DNA from: Yponomeuta sedellus | Lineage: Eukaryota; Arthropoda; Insecta; Lepidoptera; Yponomeutidae | DNA: 64,000 bases | Direction of reading: 5' to 3' | NCBI GenBank assembly: GCA_934045075.1 | Contig: OW203751.1 | Location: 6,397,822-6,461,821, forward strand | Shown here: piece by piece, positions 49,451-59,199 of the stretch | How positions within the stretch are numbered: the stretch's first letter is position 1 | How the letters are laid out: each line of letters opens with the position of its first letter | Position numbers and translations under genes: made by a program | Notes under the pieces: generated by a model | Told to the model about the DNA's origin: nothing | The model's input: the letters and a program-made list of their open reading frames with translations, nothing else | The model's database searches: none

Positions 49451-50640
49451 CTAGGGGGCGAGCCCCCTGCGCGCTTACGCGCGCCAACCCCCAGCCGCTC
49501 CGAGCTGCGCTCTCCGCGGCGCTCGGCCTAGGGCCTCGCTAGACACTTATTGTAGTGAATTGTTGCATGGGAACATGTATGGTCTCGGCCTTCGGCCTCG
49601 CCGCGGCGGGGTTCCTCGTGCCCGCTCCGCGGAGCTCGGCCTCCGGCCTCGCAAGTTTGTCTCTTTTTGCTCTTGCGCTGGTACTTGTGCGCCGTAAACT
49701 GAACGGTCTCGGCCTTCGGCCTCGGCCTAGACGGAGCTCGGCCTTCGGCCTCGCCGCGGCGGGGTTCCTCGTGCCCGCTCCGCGGAGCTCGGCCTCCGGC
49801 CTCGCGAGTTTGTCTCTTTTTGCTCTTGCGCTGGTACTTGTGCGCCGTAACCTGAACGGTCTCGGCCTTCGGCCTCGGCCTGGACGGAGCTCGGCCTTCG
49901 GCCTCGCCACAGCGGGGTTTCTCGTGCCCGCTCCGCGGAGCTCGGCCTGCGGCCTCGCAAGTTTGTCCCTTTTTGCTCTTGCGCTGGTACTTGTGCGCCG
50001 CAATTTGCATGGTCTCGGCCTTCGGCCTCGGCCTAAACGGAGCTCGGCCTTCGGCCTCGCCGCGGCAAAACTTTTTGTGCCCGCTTCGCGAAGCTCGGCC
50101 TCCGGCCTCGCAAGTTTGTCTCATTTCTCTATTGAAAAGTCAATTTTAGTACTAAATCTCCATACAAAAATTTGTCATTTTCAATCATCAATATCTCGGC
50201 CGCCATCTTGAAATTCCAAGATGTCGGATTTTTCTCATATACCTGGGTCCTTTGGCAACGCGATGCCGCTTACGGCATATCTCCAGCATATGCCCAGTTG
50301 GCTGCCGACTTTTTTGCGCAAAGGTCGATTTTTCGGTCGGCTATATCTGCGCCGCCATTTTGAATTTCGAACAACCAAAATTTTTTTTTTCAATCGGATC
50401 ACTAAAACAATATTCTATCAAAATGTCATCCAAATCGGTCGGTAAACGACATAGTTAGCACCCTCGCGTAGTGGAACGCGTTCGAAATTCAAAACTCGGC
50501 TCCATAGGATGGCCGTATATCGTACATTCCCTACAACTTTGTCATACATCATTTTCGTCCAACTCGTGCCATTTCCGAGAAAACGTATTATGTTAGATCA
50601 GTGAGTATACCGGATTGTAGCTTCAATCCGGTATACTATA
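49451..50640 (+). mobile_element. 1.19-kb element with GC-rich minisatellite and terminal hairpin
   Basis: Exactly flanked by the 14-bp direct repeat TATATAGTTATAAA (49437..49450 and 50641..50654). It begins CTAGGGGGCGAGCCCCCTGC, contains about 3.5 GC-rich units of ~152 bp (GGTCTCGGCCTTCGGCCTCG at 49581, 49705, 49859, 50011), a unique AT-balanced part (50110..50600), and a perfect 14-bp-arm hairpin (50604..50637) three bases before its end. The long ORFs on both strands are repeat artefacts. Confidence 0.7.
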
Positions 50641-50654
50641 TATATAGTTATAAA

Positions 50655-50817
50655 TATTTCTCCCTTCGTCCCGCTATCTTAATTTAAACACCCAATGCTA
50701 TGGTTGCCTCGAAGAGATCTCTGTTAGAGATAAGTTCCCCTTTGAAACAAATTCTATGTAATGATCTTTGGATTATACTGTTTGCAATAAAGAATAATAG
50801 TGTAGCAGCGCGTGGGA
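50655..50817 (+). repeat. LINE 3' tail
   Basis: Reverse-complementary to 44285..44370; ends GCAATAAAGAATAATAG. Confidence 0.55.
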
Positions 50818-51245
50818 CTACTCCGCATTGACAAACCTTACAATAGTATTAATCTTCGTCTTGGCGAGTCGATAAGCTCGCTCGTAGACCCGGCTCCTGA
50901 GTGATCTTAAACGATCACGTAGGTTAAGCGAAATAGAGCGCATTCCGTGCCTGGATGGTTGACCGTCTAGGACTAACGCTAGTGGCATTTTTCCGAGCGG
51001 CTCCGTGCTTCGCAAGGCACTTTAAGCCGTTGGTGCCGGTTGCCGTCGATAGATGGCGGTCGTTAAGCCAAGTCAGAGGCCTTAGGGCGGCTTGATAACA
51101 TCTGACAGTAAGACCAGCCACTAGTCTTGCAAGCCTCCACCAATACGGACTTGGCCCCCGTGGTTGAGTATGGCCTTACCTTCCTGTGTTGCAGAAAGAG
51201 ACCCGTGCCCCAGTAGTGGGGACATACAGGGGTTGTTATCGAAAC
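50818..51245 (+). repeat. SINE-5S, head divergent
   Basis: From 50965 (GACTAACGCTAGTGGCATTT) to GGGGACATACAGGGGTTG. Sequence before this is not matched to other copies. Confidence 0.65.
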
Positions 51246-51488
51246 AATACATTAATTATACACTCTAAGCGACCAACGACTTAACGCGACTAGAGTCGTC
51301 GTAAGACGTTATAAAAAAAATCTTTATAGATTAGACTGAATAAACTTCTTGTTTTTTTGCACGCCTACCAACACTTTCGCCTACCTCCTGCGGTTGACTG
51401 GTAGAAAATGCTTATGGCATAAAGTTCGCACATTGAACGATTTTATTCTTCAAATTTAAGTGCAATAAAAGTATTATTTTTAATAGCT
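51246..51488. other. AT-rich intron sequence, nothing recognised
   Basis: No repeat match or ORF. Confidence 0.45.
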
Positions 51489-51857
51489 AGCTGACCCAGC
51501 TAACTTAATACCGCTTAATAGTCGATTCTTATATTTTTTTATTTTTTCTCTCCGTAAGAACCATCCTCGTACTTCAAGGAATAATCTAAAAAAATAATGA
51601 GCAAAATTGGTTCAGCTGCTCTCGAGATTTGCGCTTACCAACACATTCAGCGATTCATTTTTATATTATAGACTAGCTGACCCAGCGAACTTCGTACCGC
51701 CTAACAGTCGATTCTTTATTTTTTTATTTTTCTCCGTAAGAACCATCCTCTTACTTCAAGGAATATTCTAAAAGAAGAATTAGCGCAATCGGTTCAGCTG
51801 CTCTCGAGATTTGCGCTTACCAACACATTCAGCGATTCATTTTTGTATTATAGAAGA
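51489..51857 (+). repeat. Tandem pair of a ~186-bp LINE/SINE tail unit
   Basis: AGCTGACCCAGC starts both units (51489, 51675). Each includes CCGTAAGAACCATCCTC, TCTCGAGATTTGCGCTTACC and CACATTCAGCGATTCATTTT, a very common lepidopteran repeat end. Confidence 0.75.
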
Positions 51858-51903
51858 TAACTATTTCTCTCTTACTTTACGCTGTTTTCTCTCCGGCCAA
51901 CAG

Positions 51904-52025
51904 GCAAGACTCGTATTACCGCGTACATGATGTGGGCTAAAGAGGCGCGCAACGATTTGCTGCGTAAGCACCCCGACATGGACTTCTCAGCCATCTCCAA
52001 GCGGCTGGGCGAGATGTGGGCCAAT
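51904..52025 (+). CDS. HMGXB4: HMGXB4 homologue, exon 5 (HMG box, first part)
   Basis: Acceptor GGCCAACAG, donor GTATGT, phase 1 to 0. Encodes [40 protein letters not shown]: helices 1 and 2 of an HMG box, with the Tyr, Trp and MDFxxISKxLGEMW core. This domain bends DNA in the minor groove. Confidence 0.88.
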
Positions 52026-52382
52026 GTATGTATCGTAGGGGCTGAGTGCTTCAAGGCGCTTAGGACTGCTGACTACCGCCGCCAACGGAATAACAATCAT
52101 AACTGGTCTTATTATGCTTTTTTATTTACATTTGGAACTTTTCTGGAACTGTATAGGGTCACTGAAAGACGAGTGACCGAACAGCACTCGTTTAGAGTGG
52201 TGAACGAGTGCTATTCGTGTGCAGCAGTTATGTTTTCCCTAGTTTTGTTAGACACTTAACTAATGCTTTGGCATTTAAAGTTATTGACGGCAGTCATGAA
52301 AACTTACCGCTCGTGGCCTAGTCTTGTTTTGTTTTGTTTTATTGTTTATTGGAAAACCGACAGCTTATACACGAGGCGTCAT
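52026..52382 (+). repeat. Fragment of LINE 3' UTR and unmatched intron
   Basis: 52180..52300 matches 35165..35290 of the LINE (GAACGAGTGCT.TTCGTGTG, CTAATGCTTTGGCATTTA). Confidence 0.6.
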
Positions 52383-52515
52383 GATTCCAGTCACTCGGTT
52401 CGTCGTATAATCGAACCGAGTGATTGGAATCAATCACTTGAGTTAAGCAACAACAGGCGCGGTCAGGTGCAGGTTGGGTAACCGTCCCGTGACTACCGCT
52501 AGTGGCATTTTTCAA
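52383..52515 (+). repeat. SINE-5S head with fold-back start
   Basis: 52383..52402 and 52412..52431 are inverted copies of the head. Then the 5S-like block AAGCAACAACAGGCGCGGTC, a TGGGTAACCGTCCCGTGACT stretch and CGCTAGTGGCATTTTTC. Confidence 0.7.
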
Positions 52516-52706
52516 AGAGATGATCAAATTTGAAAAGAGATGATCAAAGAGATGACCAAATTTTTCGTGTGCAATAAAGTATAATTATTTAATGAGCGAG
52601 TTCAGGCGAACTACAACGAACGAATTAGCGATAAGAATGAATGGATGAACGAACGATGAATGAATTAGATGAAATGAACTATTACAGAATAATGTTCCTC
52701 GTTCAG

Positions 52707-52904
52707 GTGAACTACAACGAGCGGTACTCGTGGAAGCGCAAAGCGAAACGCTTCGCCATCCAAAAGGAGCAGAGTCTTAATGCGGCGGCCAGTAAAGTGA
52801 TCTACAACGCGACTCCGAAGCGCACGTACGGACAAGTGGGCCGCCCGCCAGCCCGCGCCAAGCAGCAGGCCTCGCCTACGACGCCGCCCTCGCAGGCCGT
52901 GGTG
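52707..52904 (+). CDS. HMGXB4: HMGXB4 homologue, exon 6 (HMG box end and linker)
   Basis: Acceptor CTCGTTCAG, donor GTGAGT, 66 codons, phase 0. VNYNERYSWKRKAKRFAIQK completes helix 3 of the HMG box. Then a basic Pro/Ala linker (PKRTYGQVGRPPARAKQQAS, PTTPPSQAVV). The last 44 coding bases and the adjacent intron are copied twice downstream. Confidence 0.85.
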
Positions 52905-53935
52905 GTGAGTTCGAGTACCGATCACTTTAAGCACGTAAAGTACATAAACATAATGGTAAAAATAAAAAATAGCACAGGACTTATTGTGCCCCCCTGTGGA
53001 TAGCCTTACTATGAGGAGTTGAACCAACTTCACATTGGACGCAAGTATGGGGATGGATATTGTTTTTCTGGGCTTAGAAAGAGCAACGAAAATTGTAATG
53101 TAGGTAGAATAATCTCTAAATATACAAATCAATCCCGAGGCTAAGGCATTAAGCAGCAGGCCTCGCCTACGACGCCGCCCTCACAGGCCGTGGTGGTGAG
53201 TTCGAGTCCCGATCACTTCAAGTACACAAAGTATATAAACATAATGGTAAAAATAAAAAATAGTACAGGACTTAGTGTGCCACCCTATGGAAAGCCTCAC
53301 TATGAGAAGTTGAACCAACTTCACATTGGACGCAAGTATGAGGATGGATATTTATTTGCTGGGCTTAGAAAGAGCAACGAAAATTGTGTCCTAGGTTCTT
53401 TACGACATAGTCTGTTAGATAGATTAGACTTAGATAGATAGGTGAAATAATCTCTAAATATACAAATCCATCCCGAGGCTCACGCGTTAAGCAGCAGGCC
53501 TCGCCTACGACACCGCCCTTGCAGGCCGTGGTGGGAGTTCGATTCCCGATCACTGCAAGTACACAAAGAATATAAACATAATGGTTTCATTAAAAAGAAT
53601 ATAATTACGTGGGTACACCGATATCATTCCGATGTAAAACCTACTGCATTTCATTCATTTGTACGTAGGTAATACAGAGAGTATTGTAAAGAGGTTCGAA
53701 ATTTCACGGATGCTGGTGAGTCGCCCATTAGCTCAGTTGGGAGAGCGCTGGCATGGATAGCCAGAGGTCGCGGGTTCGAGTCCCAGCATGGGTGGTAATT
53801 TTAGCCTCTAAATGGGTTTTTAAAATTGTCGATATAAAAGAATATAATAATGGTAAAACAAAAAAAATAGTATAGGACTTAGTGTGCCCTGTGGAAAGCC
53901 TTACTATGAGGAGTTGAACAAACTTGATATTCAAG
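52861..53935 (+). repeat. Tandem triplication of exon 6 end plus intron
   Basis: Units starting AGCAGCAGGCCTCGCCTACG occur at 52861, 53152 and 53490, each continuing through the GTGGTG splice-site area into CATAATGGTAAAAATAAAAA. The third unit has lost the donor (GTGGTGGGAG) and is split by a SINE-A with 13-bp target duplications (53593..53605, 53836..53848). Confidence 0.85.
53606..53835 (+). repeat. SINE-A, full length with target duplication
   Basis: 230 bp between exact copies of AAAAGAATATAAT. It includes the 5' part (GATATCATTCCGATGTAAAA), tRNA-like centre (ATTAGCTCAGTTGGGAGAGC, GGGTTCGAGTCCC) and tail (TTTTAGCCTCTAAATGGG). Confidence 0.85.
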
Positions 53936-53939
53936 TAAT

Positions 53940-54150
53940 TAGACCCGAGAGATTTCCGCACTTAGCCTCATAGTTGGGCCATTGTAAGTAGTCAACGCTG
54001 AGGTATGTTATCACTTCACGTAGGGTTTCCTCACGATGTTTTCCTACGTGGTTAGCTAGTGGTCTAGCTACTCACAAAAGCACATAACGAAAACAAAGTC
54101 ATTGGTACCGGTTTCGAATGCACCACCTTCTATTAGGAGTACTTTCATCA
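53940..54150 (-). repeat. SINE-D-like copy
   Basis: Similar to 44002..44229 (GTAGGGTTTCCTCACGATGT, CAAAGTCATTGGTACCGGTT) but more diverged. Confidence 0.6.
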
Positions 54151-54154
54151 CCTT

Positions 54155-54441
54155 ACAGGATGGGTAACCGTCCAGTGATTACAGCTAATTGCATTTCTTC
54201 CGAGCGCTTCACAAGGCACGTTAGGCTATTGGTGCCGGCTGTCATGTAATGGCAGTCGTTAAGCCATGTCAGAGGCCTTATGGGCGGCTTGATAACTTCT
54301 GACAGTAAGGCTCGCCGCTGTCTTACAATCCTCCACCAACCCGGACTTGGCCGCCGTGGTGGAGTATAGCCTAACCTTCTTGCGGTGCAGGAAGAGACCC
54401 GTGCCCCAGCAGTGGGGACATACAAGGGTTGATATTGATAT
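54155..54441 (+). repeat. SINE-5S abutting a splice acceptor
   Basis: From GATGGGTAACCGTCCAGTGA to GGGGACATACAAGGGTTGAT. It ends about 14 bases before the exon 7 acceptor, so the branch point would be in SINE sequence. Confidence 0.75.
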
Positions 54442-54455
54442 GTGTATTGCCACAG

Positions 54456-54575
54456 CCCGCAACGGCGGCCACGGGCGCCCGCGGACAGGGCTACGGGGCG
54501 GCTGAAGTGGCGGCCCACCTGCGTTTATTGGGCGAGAGCCTTGCCATCATCGGAGAGCGACTCAAGGAGCATGAG
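54456..54575 (+). CDS. HMGXB4: HMGXB4 homologue, exon 7
   Basis: Acceptor GTATTGCCACAG, donor GTGGGT, 40 codons, phase 0. Encodes AEVAAHLRLLGESLAIIGER, LKEHE, a near match to the conserved VAAHLQLLGESLxxIGxRL helix of the HMGXB4 C-terminal region. Confidence 0.85.
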
Positions 54576-54742
54576 GTGGGTCTTTCGGTTTGGCCAGCAA
54601 AATGTCCAAAGTGGCGAAACACACACTCGTACCTATAAACGTATTAAAGACCTCTAGGTGCTCTTCTATTCCTTATTCCGAAAAGAGCGTCAACCTTATT
54701 TAAATGTAATGATACACAAACTAACGTATGTGTTTATAGTAT
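54576..54742. other. Intron sequence, nothing recognised
   Basis: No feature. Confidence 0.4.
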
Positions 54743-55274
54743 TGTCGCGGTCCTATCCCGAACCATCTAGAATAGAGCCTTCTAGGAGCCTATCGAATAG
54801 TCGCCGCATGCTGCGTTTTAGTAAACAATAAACGCTGCAAGCAATAATGACTCGTATGTCCACTAGAGTAAGGTTCAAAACTCTTTAAATGAGTAACTGT
54901 TCGAGCGACCTTGCCGCGTGTACCGAGTGTAGGTACATAGTTACGGGAATGTTCTAGAACCCTGGCCGGCGGATATAAATAGCGGCCGCCGCGGCGCGCT
55001 GTCAGTTCCGTTTGGAATAGCGAAGAGTGAACTTCGAGCGAACATACCTGCGATACGAGCGATAACCTACGACCTCAGCGATACTATTGGACTTCGATTA
55101 GACCTGCGATTGGAATCTACGTGTGGACTTCGTGTCGTGAAGACCTGACCTGCGATTGGAATCTACGTGTGGACTTCGTGTCGTGAAGACCTGCAGACCA
55201 GACCCTGCGTGAATAAATCCTAAGAAGTTGTCATTGGCGTTTTACATCTAAATCCAGAACCCTAGCCCGTAACA
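54743..55274 (+). mobile_element. Solo LTR with heat-shock element and core promoter
   Basis: Begins TGTCGCGG, ends CGTAACA, flanked by GTAT duplications (54739..54742, 55275..55278); no internal region follows. It contains GAA-TTC-GAA triple repeats (54947..54959), TATAAATA at 54974, an Inr TCAGTT at 55002 and AATAAA at 55212. A 46-bp segment (CCTGCGATTGGAATCTACGT) is tandemly duplicated from 55102. Confidence 0.75.
54947..55007 (+). promoter_or_regulatory. HSE, TATA box and initiator in the solo LTR
   Basis: GAA tg TTC ta GAA is a perfect three-unit heat shock element 15 bases before TATAAATA. The A of TCAGTT is 30 bases from the start of the TATA box, the canonical insect spacing. Confidence 0.65.
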
Positions 55275-55278
55275 GTAT

Positions 55279-55624
55279 CATTTACCTACAATATAAGCCA
55301 ATCCACATAATAAAGGCATAGCATAATGTAAAAAAAAATGTTTACTTAGGTTCGTAGTTTAAGTAGTTAAGTTATTTTATTGTCTTCAAGTCAAGATTGA
55401 CTTGGCTAAAAGATTCTTGCCTCATTTTGTCGTTTGTAAGTGCGACCACCTACCCACATATATTTTTTTTAAAATACTGTTAAATGAAGGAGCTGGTATT
55501 TCATAACACAGGTTTGTAGCCTACTATGTATACCAAGCAACTATTACTTCACGTATGAATATTTCAATGTAGCATACAATGTAAGTGATTTATACTTGTG
55601 CTTTGGACGAATAAACTTTATCTT
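55279..55624 (+). other. AT-rich sequence with a possible LINE tail
   Basis: Ends TGTGCTTTGGACGAATAAAC with TTTATCTTATCTAA, a tail-like sequence; nothing else recognised. Confidence 0.4.
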
Positions 55625-56100
55625 ATCTAAACATAGTAACCATTTTTGTTTGCGGAGGGCAAATCTCTGACAGATACCCGGCGTCTCGGGGGCTCGCACC
55701 CACTAAAACCCCTCCGGTGTTCCGCCTCCCGCCATTCAAACCGAGCGACGTGATTCGCAAAGACCCCTCCGCAACTCGGCTGGCGACCCAGTCCCCGCCT
55801 TTTGCGTTTTCGCATAGGGCAGCGGTGGAGGAGCCATAGGCGCTCCGCTAACCCTGTCCTCTTCATCGTGGCATCCATCATATCTTATTTGTTGTGCTGA
55901 TCGCACCAGTTACGATCGTGGGTCGCCCGTAAGGTGGCGCCCGCTCCACGTCGATCTAGCACGATCTGAGCACCACTCATCCATCACCTTCTATATCTGC
56001 TCGGCACACCATTCCGATCGCGGGGCAAGCGCGTGGTTACGCCCGGCCCGCAGCTTGGCTTGTATAAGGAGCCATTCATTCATCTAACCAACCTAACCTA
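55625..56100 (-). repeat. GC-rich unclassified repeat
   Basis: A sharply GC-rich block in AT-rich surroundings. An 84-codon frame on the minus strand (RKRKRRGLGRQPSCGGVFAN) is Arg/Gly-rich and resembles the 5' region of R1-like LINEs only in style. Not identified. Confidence 0.35.
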
Positions 56101-56224
56101 CACTAAACGCTAGAACCGTTTGGTAGCAAAATTTCCTATGTTTCGCCACTTTGTACATTATGCGAATTGGACATTCTGGGACGGATTGGGTCTCTCTTTC
56201 ACACGCTTCAGTCAATCAATCGAT
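56101..56224. other. Intron sequence, nothing recognised
   Basis: No feature. Confidence 0.4.
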
Positions 56225-56400
56225 CAATCAAATCAATTTATTGCAACGTAAAGAATTAACATTTTTATTTGCTGAATGTCAGTGTACAATATAATACAAT
56301 AAGACGCTGTCTTCGGGCCGCAATGTAGTGGAGAAAAAGGCAGCGGGTAAAAAAAACTCCACTCTGACCATCTTTTCTCAAGTCATCTTAAATTAAATAT
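56225..56400 (-). repeat. LINE 3' tail, same family as 31770..35505
   Basis: Reverse complement of 35340..35490: TTGCAACGTAAAGAATTAAC, GCTGAATGTCAGTGTACAAT, CACTCTGACCATCTTTTCTC. Confidence 0.75.
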
Positions 56401-56568
56401 TGGTTCCTGTGGGATATAGGACCCACCTAAACACTAATACCTACTTAAAAATTAATCAAAAAACAAGGCACTTACAAAGTCTGTCTTCGTCGACGCCTCT
56501 CGACTTGGCAGCCGGCGTCGTTCGGGATGGGTGCACTGGAAGGTCAGGGGATCCCTAGACTTACCCTT

Positions 56569-56883
56569 CTATCCCAAGAGCTCTTTCCCCAGAAATCTAC
56601 CATCAATGCACGGCACCACGTTCTCACCAAATGAGATGTCCACTATTTTGGGCGATCCGTCGCCCGACAAAACAACACTGTCAACACTGGGATCCGTCCC
56701 TGAACTTATCTTGCACTTCACGCAAAGATATGAGCCCGGCAATCTAATTGCCACACAATTTTGGGAAATCACACGTTTAACAAGCACGACAGCTTTCAAG
56801 TAGTTCCGCCCGCCATGGGTGCGTTCAGAAATCAAACTTCTATTGTAAGCAGTACCTAAAATATCAATAAATCTTCTATTCAC
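56569..56883 (-). CDS. Unrecognised 104-codon ORF
   Basis: Starts at ATG 56883 and ends TAG. Composition looks protein-like (LKAVVLVKRVISQNCVAIRL, SYLCVKCKISSGTDPS, VDISFGENVVPCIDGRFLG) with an even hydrophobic pattern and three Cys. It is antisense within the last HMGXB4 intron. It could be a fragment of a mobile-element protein or a retrocopy. No function is assigned. Confidence 0.3.
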   Translation of the reverse strand: MNRRFIDILGTAYNRSLISERTHGGRNYLKAVVLVKRVISQNCVAIRLPGSYLCVKCKISSGTDPSVDSVVLSGDGSPKIVDISFGENVVPCIDGRFLGKELLG

Positions 56884-56931
56884 TACATAGATAATCTAAC
56901 CAAAATGTTAATTTTCCAATCCAACCTGCAG

Positions 56932-57096
56932 GGCCAGATCGCTGTCTCGGGCTCCGTCAGCGTCCTACTGGACACGCTGCTTTGCTCGCTGGCGCCGCTG
57001 TTAGCAGTTTGCCGCGCCGTGCCCGCCATAGCACCGTGCCCGCGCCTCACGGCCGACACGCTGCACAATATCGCCTATATCATGCCCGGCCTCTAA
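56932..57096 (+). CDS. HMGXB4: HMGXB4 homologue, last exon
   Basis: Acceptor CCAACCTGCAG; 54 codons then TAA. Encodes GQIAVSGSVSVLLDTLLCSL, APLLAVCRAVP and, at the very end, LHNIAYIMPGL. The pattern VSGSxSVLLDxxxCxLxPL ... TLxNIAYIMPGL-stop is the C-terminal signature of HMGXB4 and fixes the gene identity. In mammals the protein is a nuclear HMG-box regulator linked to Wnt signalling; the insect role is not known from sequence. Confidence 0.9.
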   Translation, partial: GQIAVSGSVSVLLDTLLCSLAPLLAVCRAVPAIAPCPRLTADTLHNIAYIMPGL

Positions 57097-57589
57097 TGGC
57101 GAACCGCGCTCAAAAACCATCAAAAAGTTTCAGAATAAGTGGTGAATAGGAGAAATAGTGACAGACCTATGATTTAGCTTGAGGAACGCCGAAGTAGAAA
57201 GATGAAATTTATGCATGGAAAGTGTTTATGTTAGACGTAATGATTTCACTACCTTTTTTCAATATTATATCTTACAGGATGACGACGCTCGCATGACTAA
57301 TAACCTGGAAGTGAAAATGAGCACATTATTTTATTGTAGACTCATTTGATATTGGTTTAGTTCAGTATCATGATTTTGTTTGTTATATATTAAACGCATC
57401 ATTAAGAAATACTATGATTTTGTTATTTAAGAGTGACTTAAAATAAGTGAATGTTTTCCCTTAAGATCTAAGTACAACTGAATAAATAAGTTAAAGATTT
57501 AGTATAATGGTTTTATTATTTTTATCTAAGCTCTAATATCTATCTAAACGACAAATAGAAGGCATTATTTAAATTAGTAAAACTTAAAT
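57097..57589 (+). other. HMGXB4 3' UTR and polyadenylation signal
   Basis: AATAAA at 57481..57486 is the likely poly(A) signal. 57340..57424 is repeated exactly at 63916..64000. Confidence 0.6.
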
Positions 57590-57930
57590 GAGAAGCGCTC
57601 GTGGCCTAGGCGAACAGAGTGATTGGAAACAATCACTTAAGCAACAACAGGCGGGGTCAAGTGCAGTATGGGTGACCGTCCTGACTTGAGCATTTTTCTG
57701 AGCGCTTCCGTGCTTCGCAAGGCACGTTAAGCCTTTGATGGCTGTCATGTAATGGCAGTCGTTAAGCCATGTGAGAGCGCTTATGGGCGGCTTCATAACT
57801 TCTGACAGTAAGGCCCGCCACTGTCTTACAATCCGGACTTGGCCCCCGTGGTGGAAAATGGCCTAGCCTTCTTGCGATGCAAAAAGAGACCCGTGCCCCA
57901 GCAGTGGGGACATACAAGAGTTGATAACGA
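57590..57930 (+). repeat. SINE-5S near full length
   Basis: Head GCGCTCGTGGCCTAGGCGAA, 5S-like block AAGCAACAACAGGCGGGGTC, then the standard body to GGGGACATACAAGAGTTGAT. Confidence 0.8.
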
Positions 57931-57934
57931 AAAA

Positions 57935-58015
57935 TGAGCGGCAGTAGCCCAGTGGGTAGAGCGATGGACTTGGAAGCGAGAGACCCAAGGTTCGAATCCC
58001 AGTGGGGGATGCACC
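57935..58015 (+). repeat. SINE-E (tRNA-like head)
   Basis: GGCAGTAGCCCAGTGGGTAG and AAGGTTCGAATCCCAGTG are A- and B-box-like. It is part of a dispersed repeat, not a complete tRNA. Confidence 0.6.
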
Positions 58016-58534
58016 AATGACGTTGTTTTTAAAGCAACACGTTTAGGTAACGATCTTACGATTGCATTTTGTATGAAAACAATGCATTTTATTCATTTTA
58101 GACATCATGTTTCATACAGACATTTACTGCTTAAGACCTACACAATCGATATCTAAATAGAAATAGTGTAGGTTTTTTTTTTCAAAACAACTGGGTTCGA
58201 TTCCCGTACGGAGTACAGATGTTTTTTAAAATGTATGAATGCAGTTTTTCTAATTATTAAAATCGATGACATGGTTCCTCAGAACAGATCTTCGTATGTC
58301 TTATAGTTTCAGACTTTTCCATACTGACCGATTTGAATGAGACACCCTGTATATTAGTCTTTAACAAAATCTTAAAAAGGATAATTAAATTACCTACGTA
58401 CTTATTAAAAAAAAAGTCGTGCAAAATTAAGCTAGGGAAGGGGAATTGATGTGTGTATGTAATTTTATATAAAATTTTATAAAACGTTTATATAACCGGG
58501 AAGAATTCAGGCCTAGTTCAGGCATTTTGAACTC
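58016..58534. other. AT-rich flank, nothing recognised
   Basis: No ORF. A possible repeat end (CTGGGTTCGATTCCCGTACG) lies near 58190. Confidence 0.4.
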
Positions 58535-58795
58535 TAAAAACCTATTTAGAGGCTAAAAATTACACCCATGCCGGGACTCGAACCCGCGACCTCTGGCTAA
58601 CCGTGCCAGCGCTCTCCCAACGGAGCTAATGGGCGGCTACCCGGCGTATCAGTGAAATTTCGAACCTCTTTACAATACTCTCTGTATTACGTACAGGCAG
58701 CGACATCTGGCTGAAATAATTTGCATCACTTGCAGCCCCGAGTACATGTACTTTGCAGTTAGGTTTCACATCGGAATGGTATCGCTCTGTATAAA
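58535..58795 (-). repeat. SINE-A, reverse, near full length
   Basis: CCTATTTAGAGGCTAAAAAT, CGGGACTCGAACCCGCGACC, CTCCCAACGGAGCTAATGGG and, at the far end, CACATCGGAATGGTATCGCT. Confidence 0.8.
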
Positions 58796-59199
58796 ACTTT
58801 TCTTTACTATTTTGAAAAGCTATGTAAAGTTATAAATATAACAATTTATTATTTGTTTCAATTACACGAATATATCCGATTTTATCAGTTAGTAGCCGAG
58901 GTATATTCTAAAAGCTAACAGACTGTGCATAGTATACAATTGGCGATTACCTACTTAATAGTCACGCCAACAAAACAGTAGGAAATAAATACTTAAAAAA
59001 TACGTTTAGGGTACCTCTCTTACGTCTTAATTAGCGATACATATTAAAATTTGTCTCGCCTACATCACGTGTGGGAAAACGATTTTTCGATTGTTGTATT
59101 TTTATAGATTTTTTTTGTCTCCGGTCTGTTAGGACTGATTCCTATATTGTACTGATCTCATAATAAACAAATATCAAAATCACCTTTTGCCAAAATGAC
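58796..59199. other. AT-rich sequence, nothing recognised
   Basis: No ORF or repeat identified. Confidence 0.4.

Noticed and set aside
49528..50211. Long ORFs on both strands of the GC-rich repeat
   Set aside because: They follow the ~152-bp tandem units in several frames at once and have low-complexity Arg/Ala or Leu/Ala composition.
52440..52500. A possible 5S rRNA gene
   Set aside because: Only the internal promoter-like part resembles 5S; the ends do not pair and the unit is dispersed with a non-5S body.
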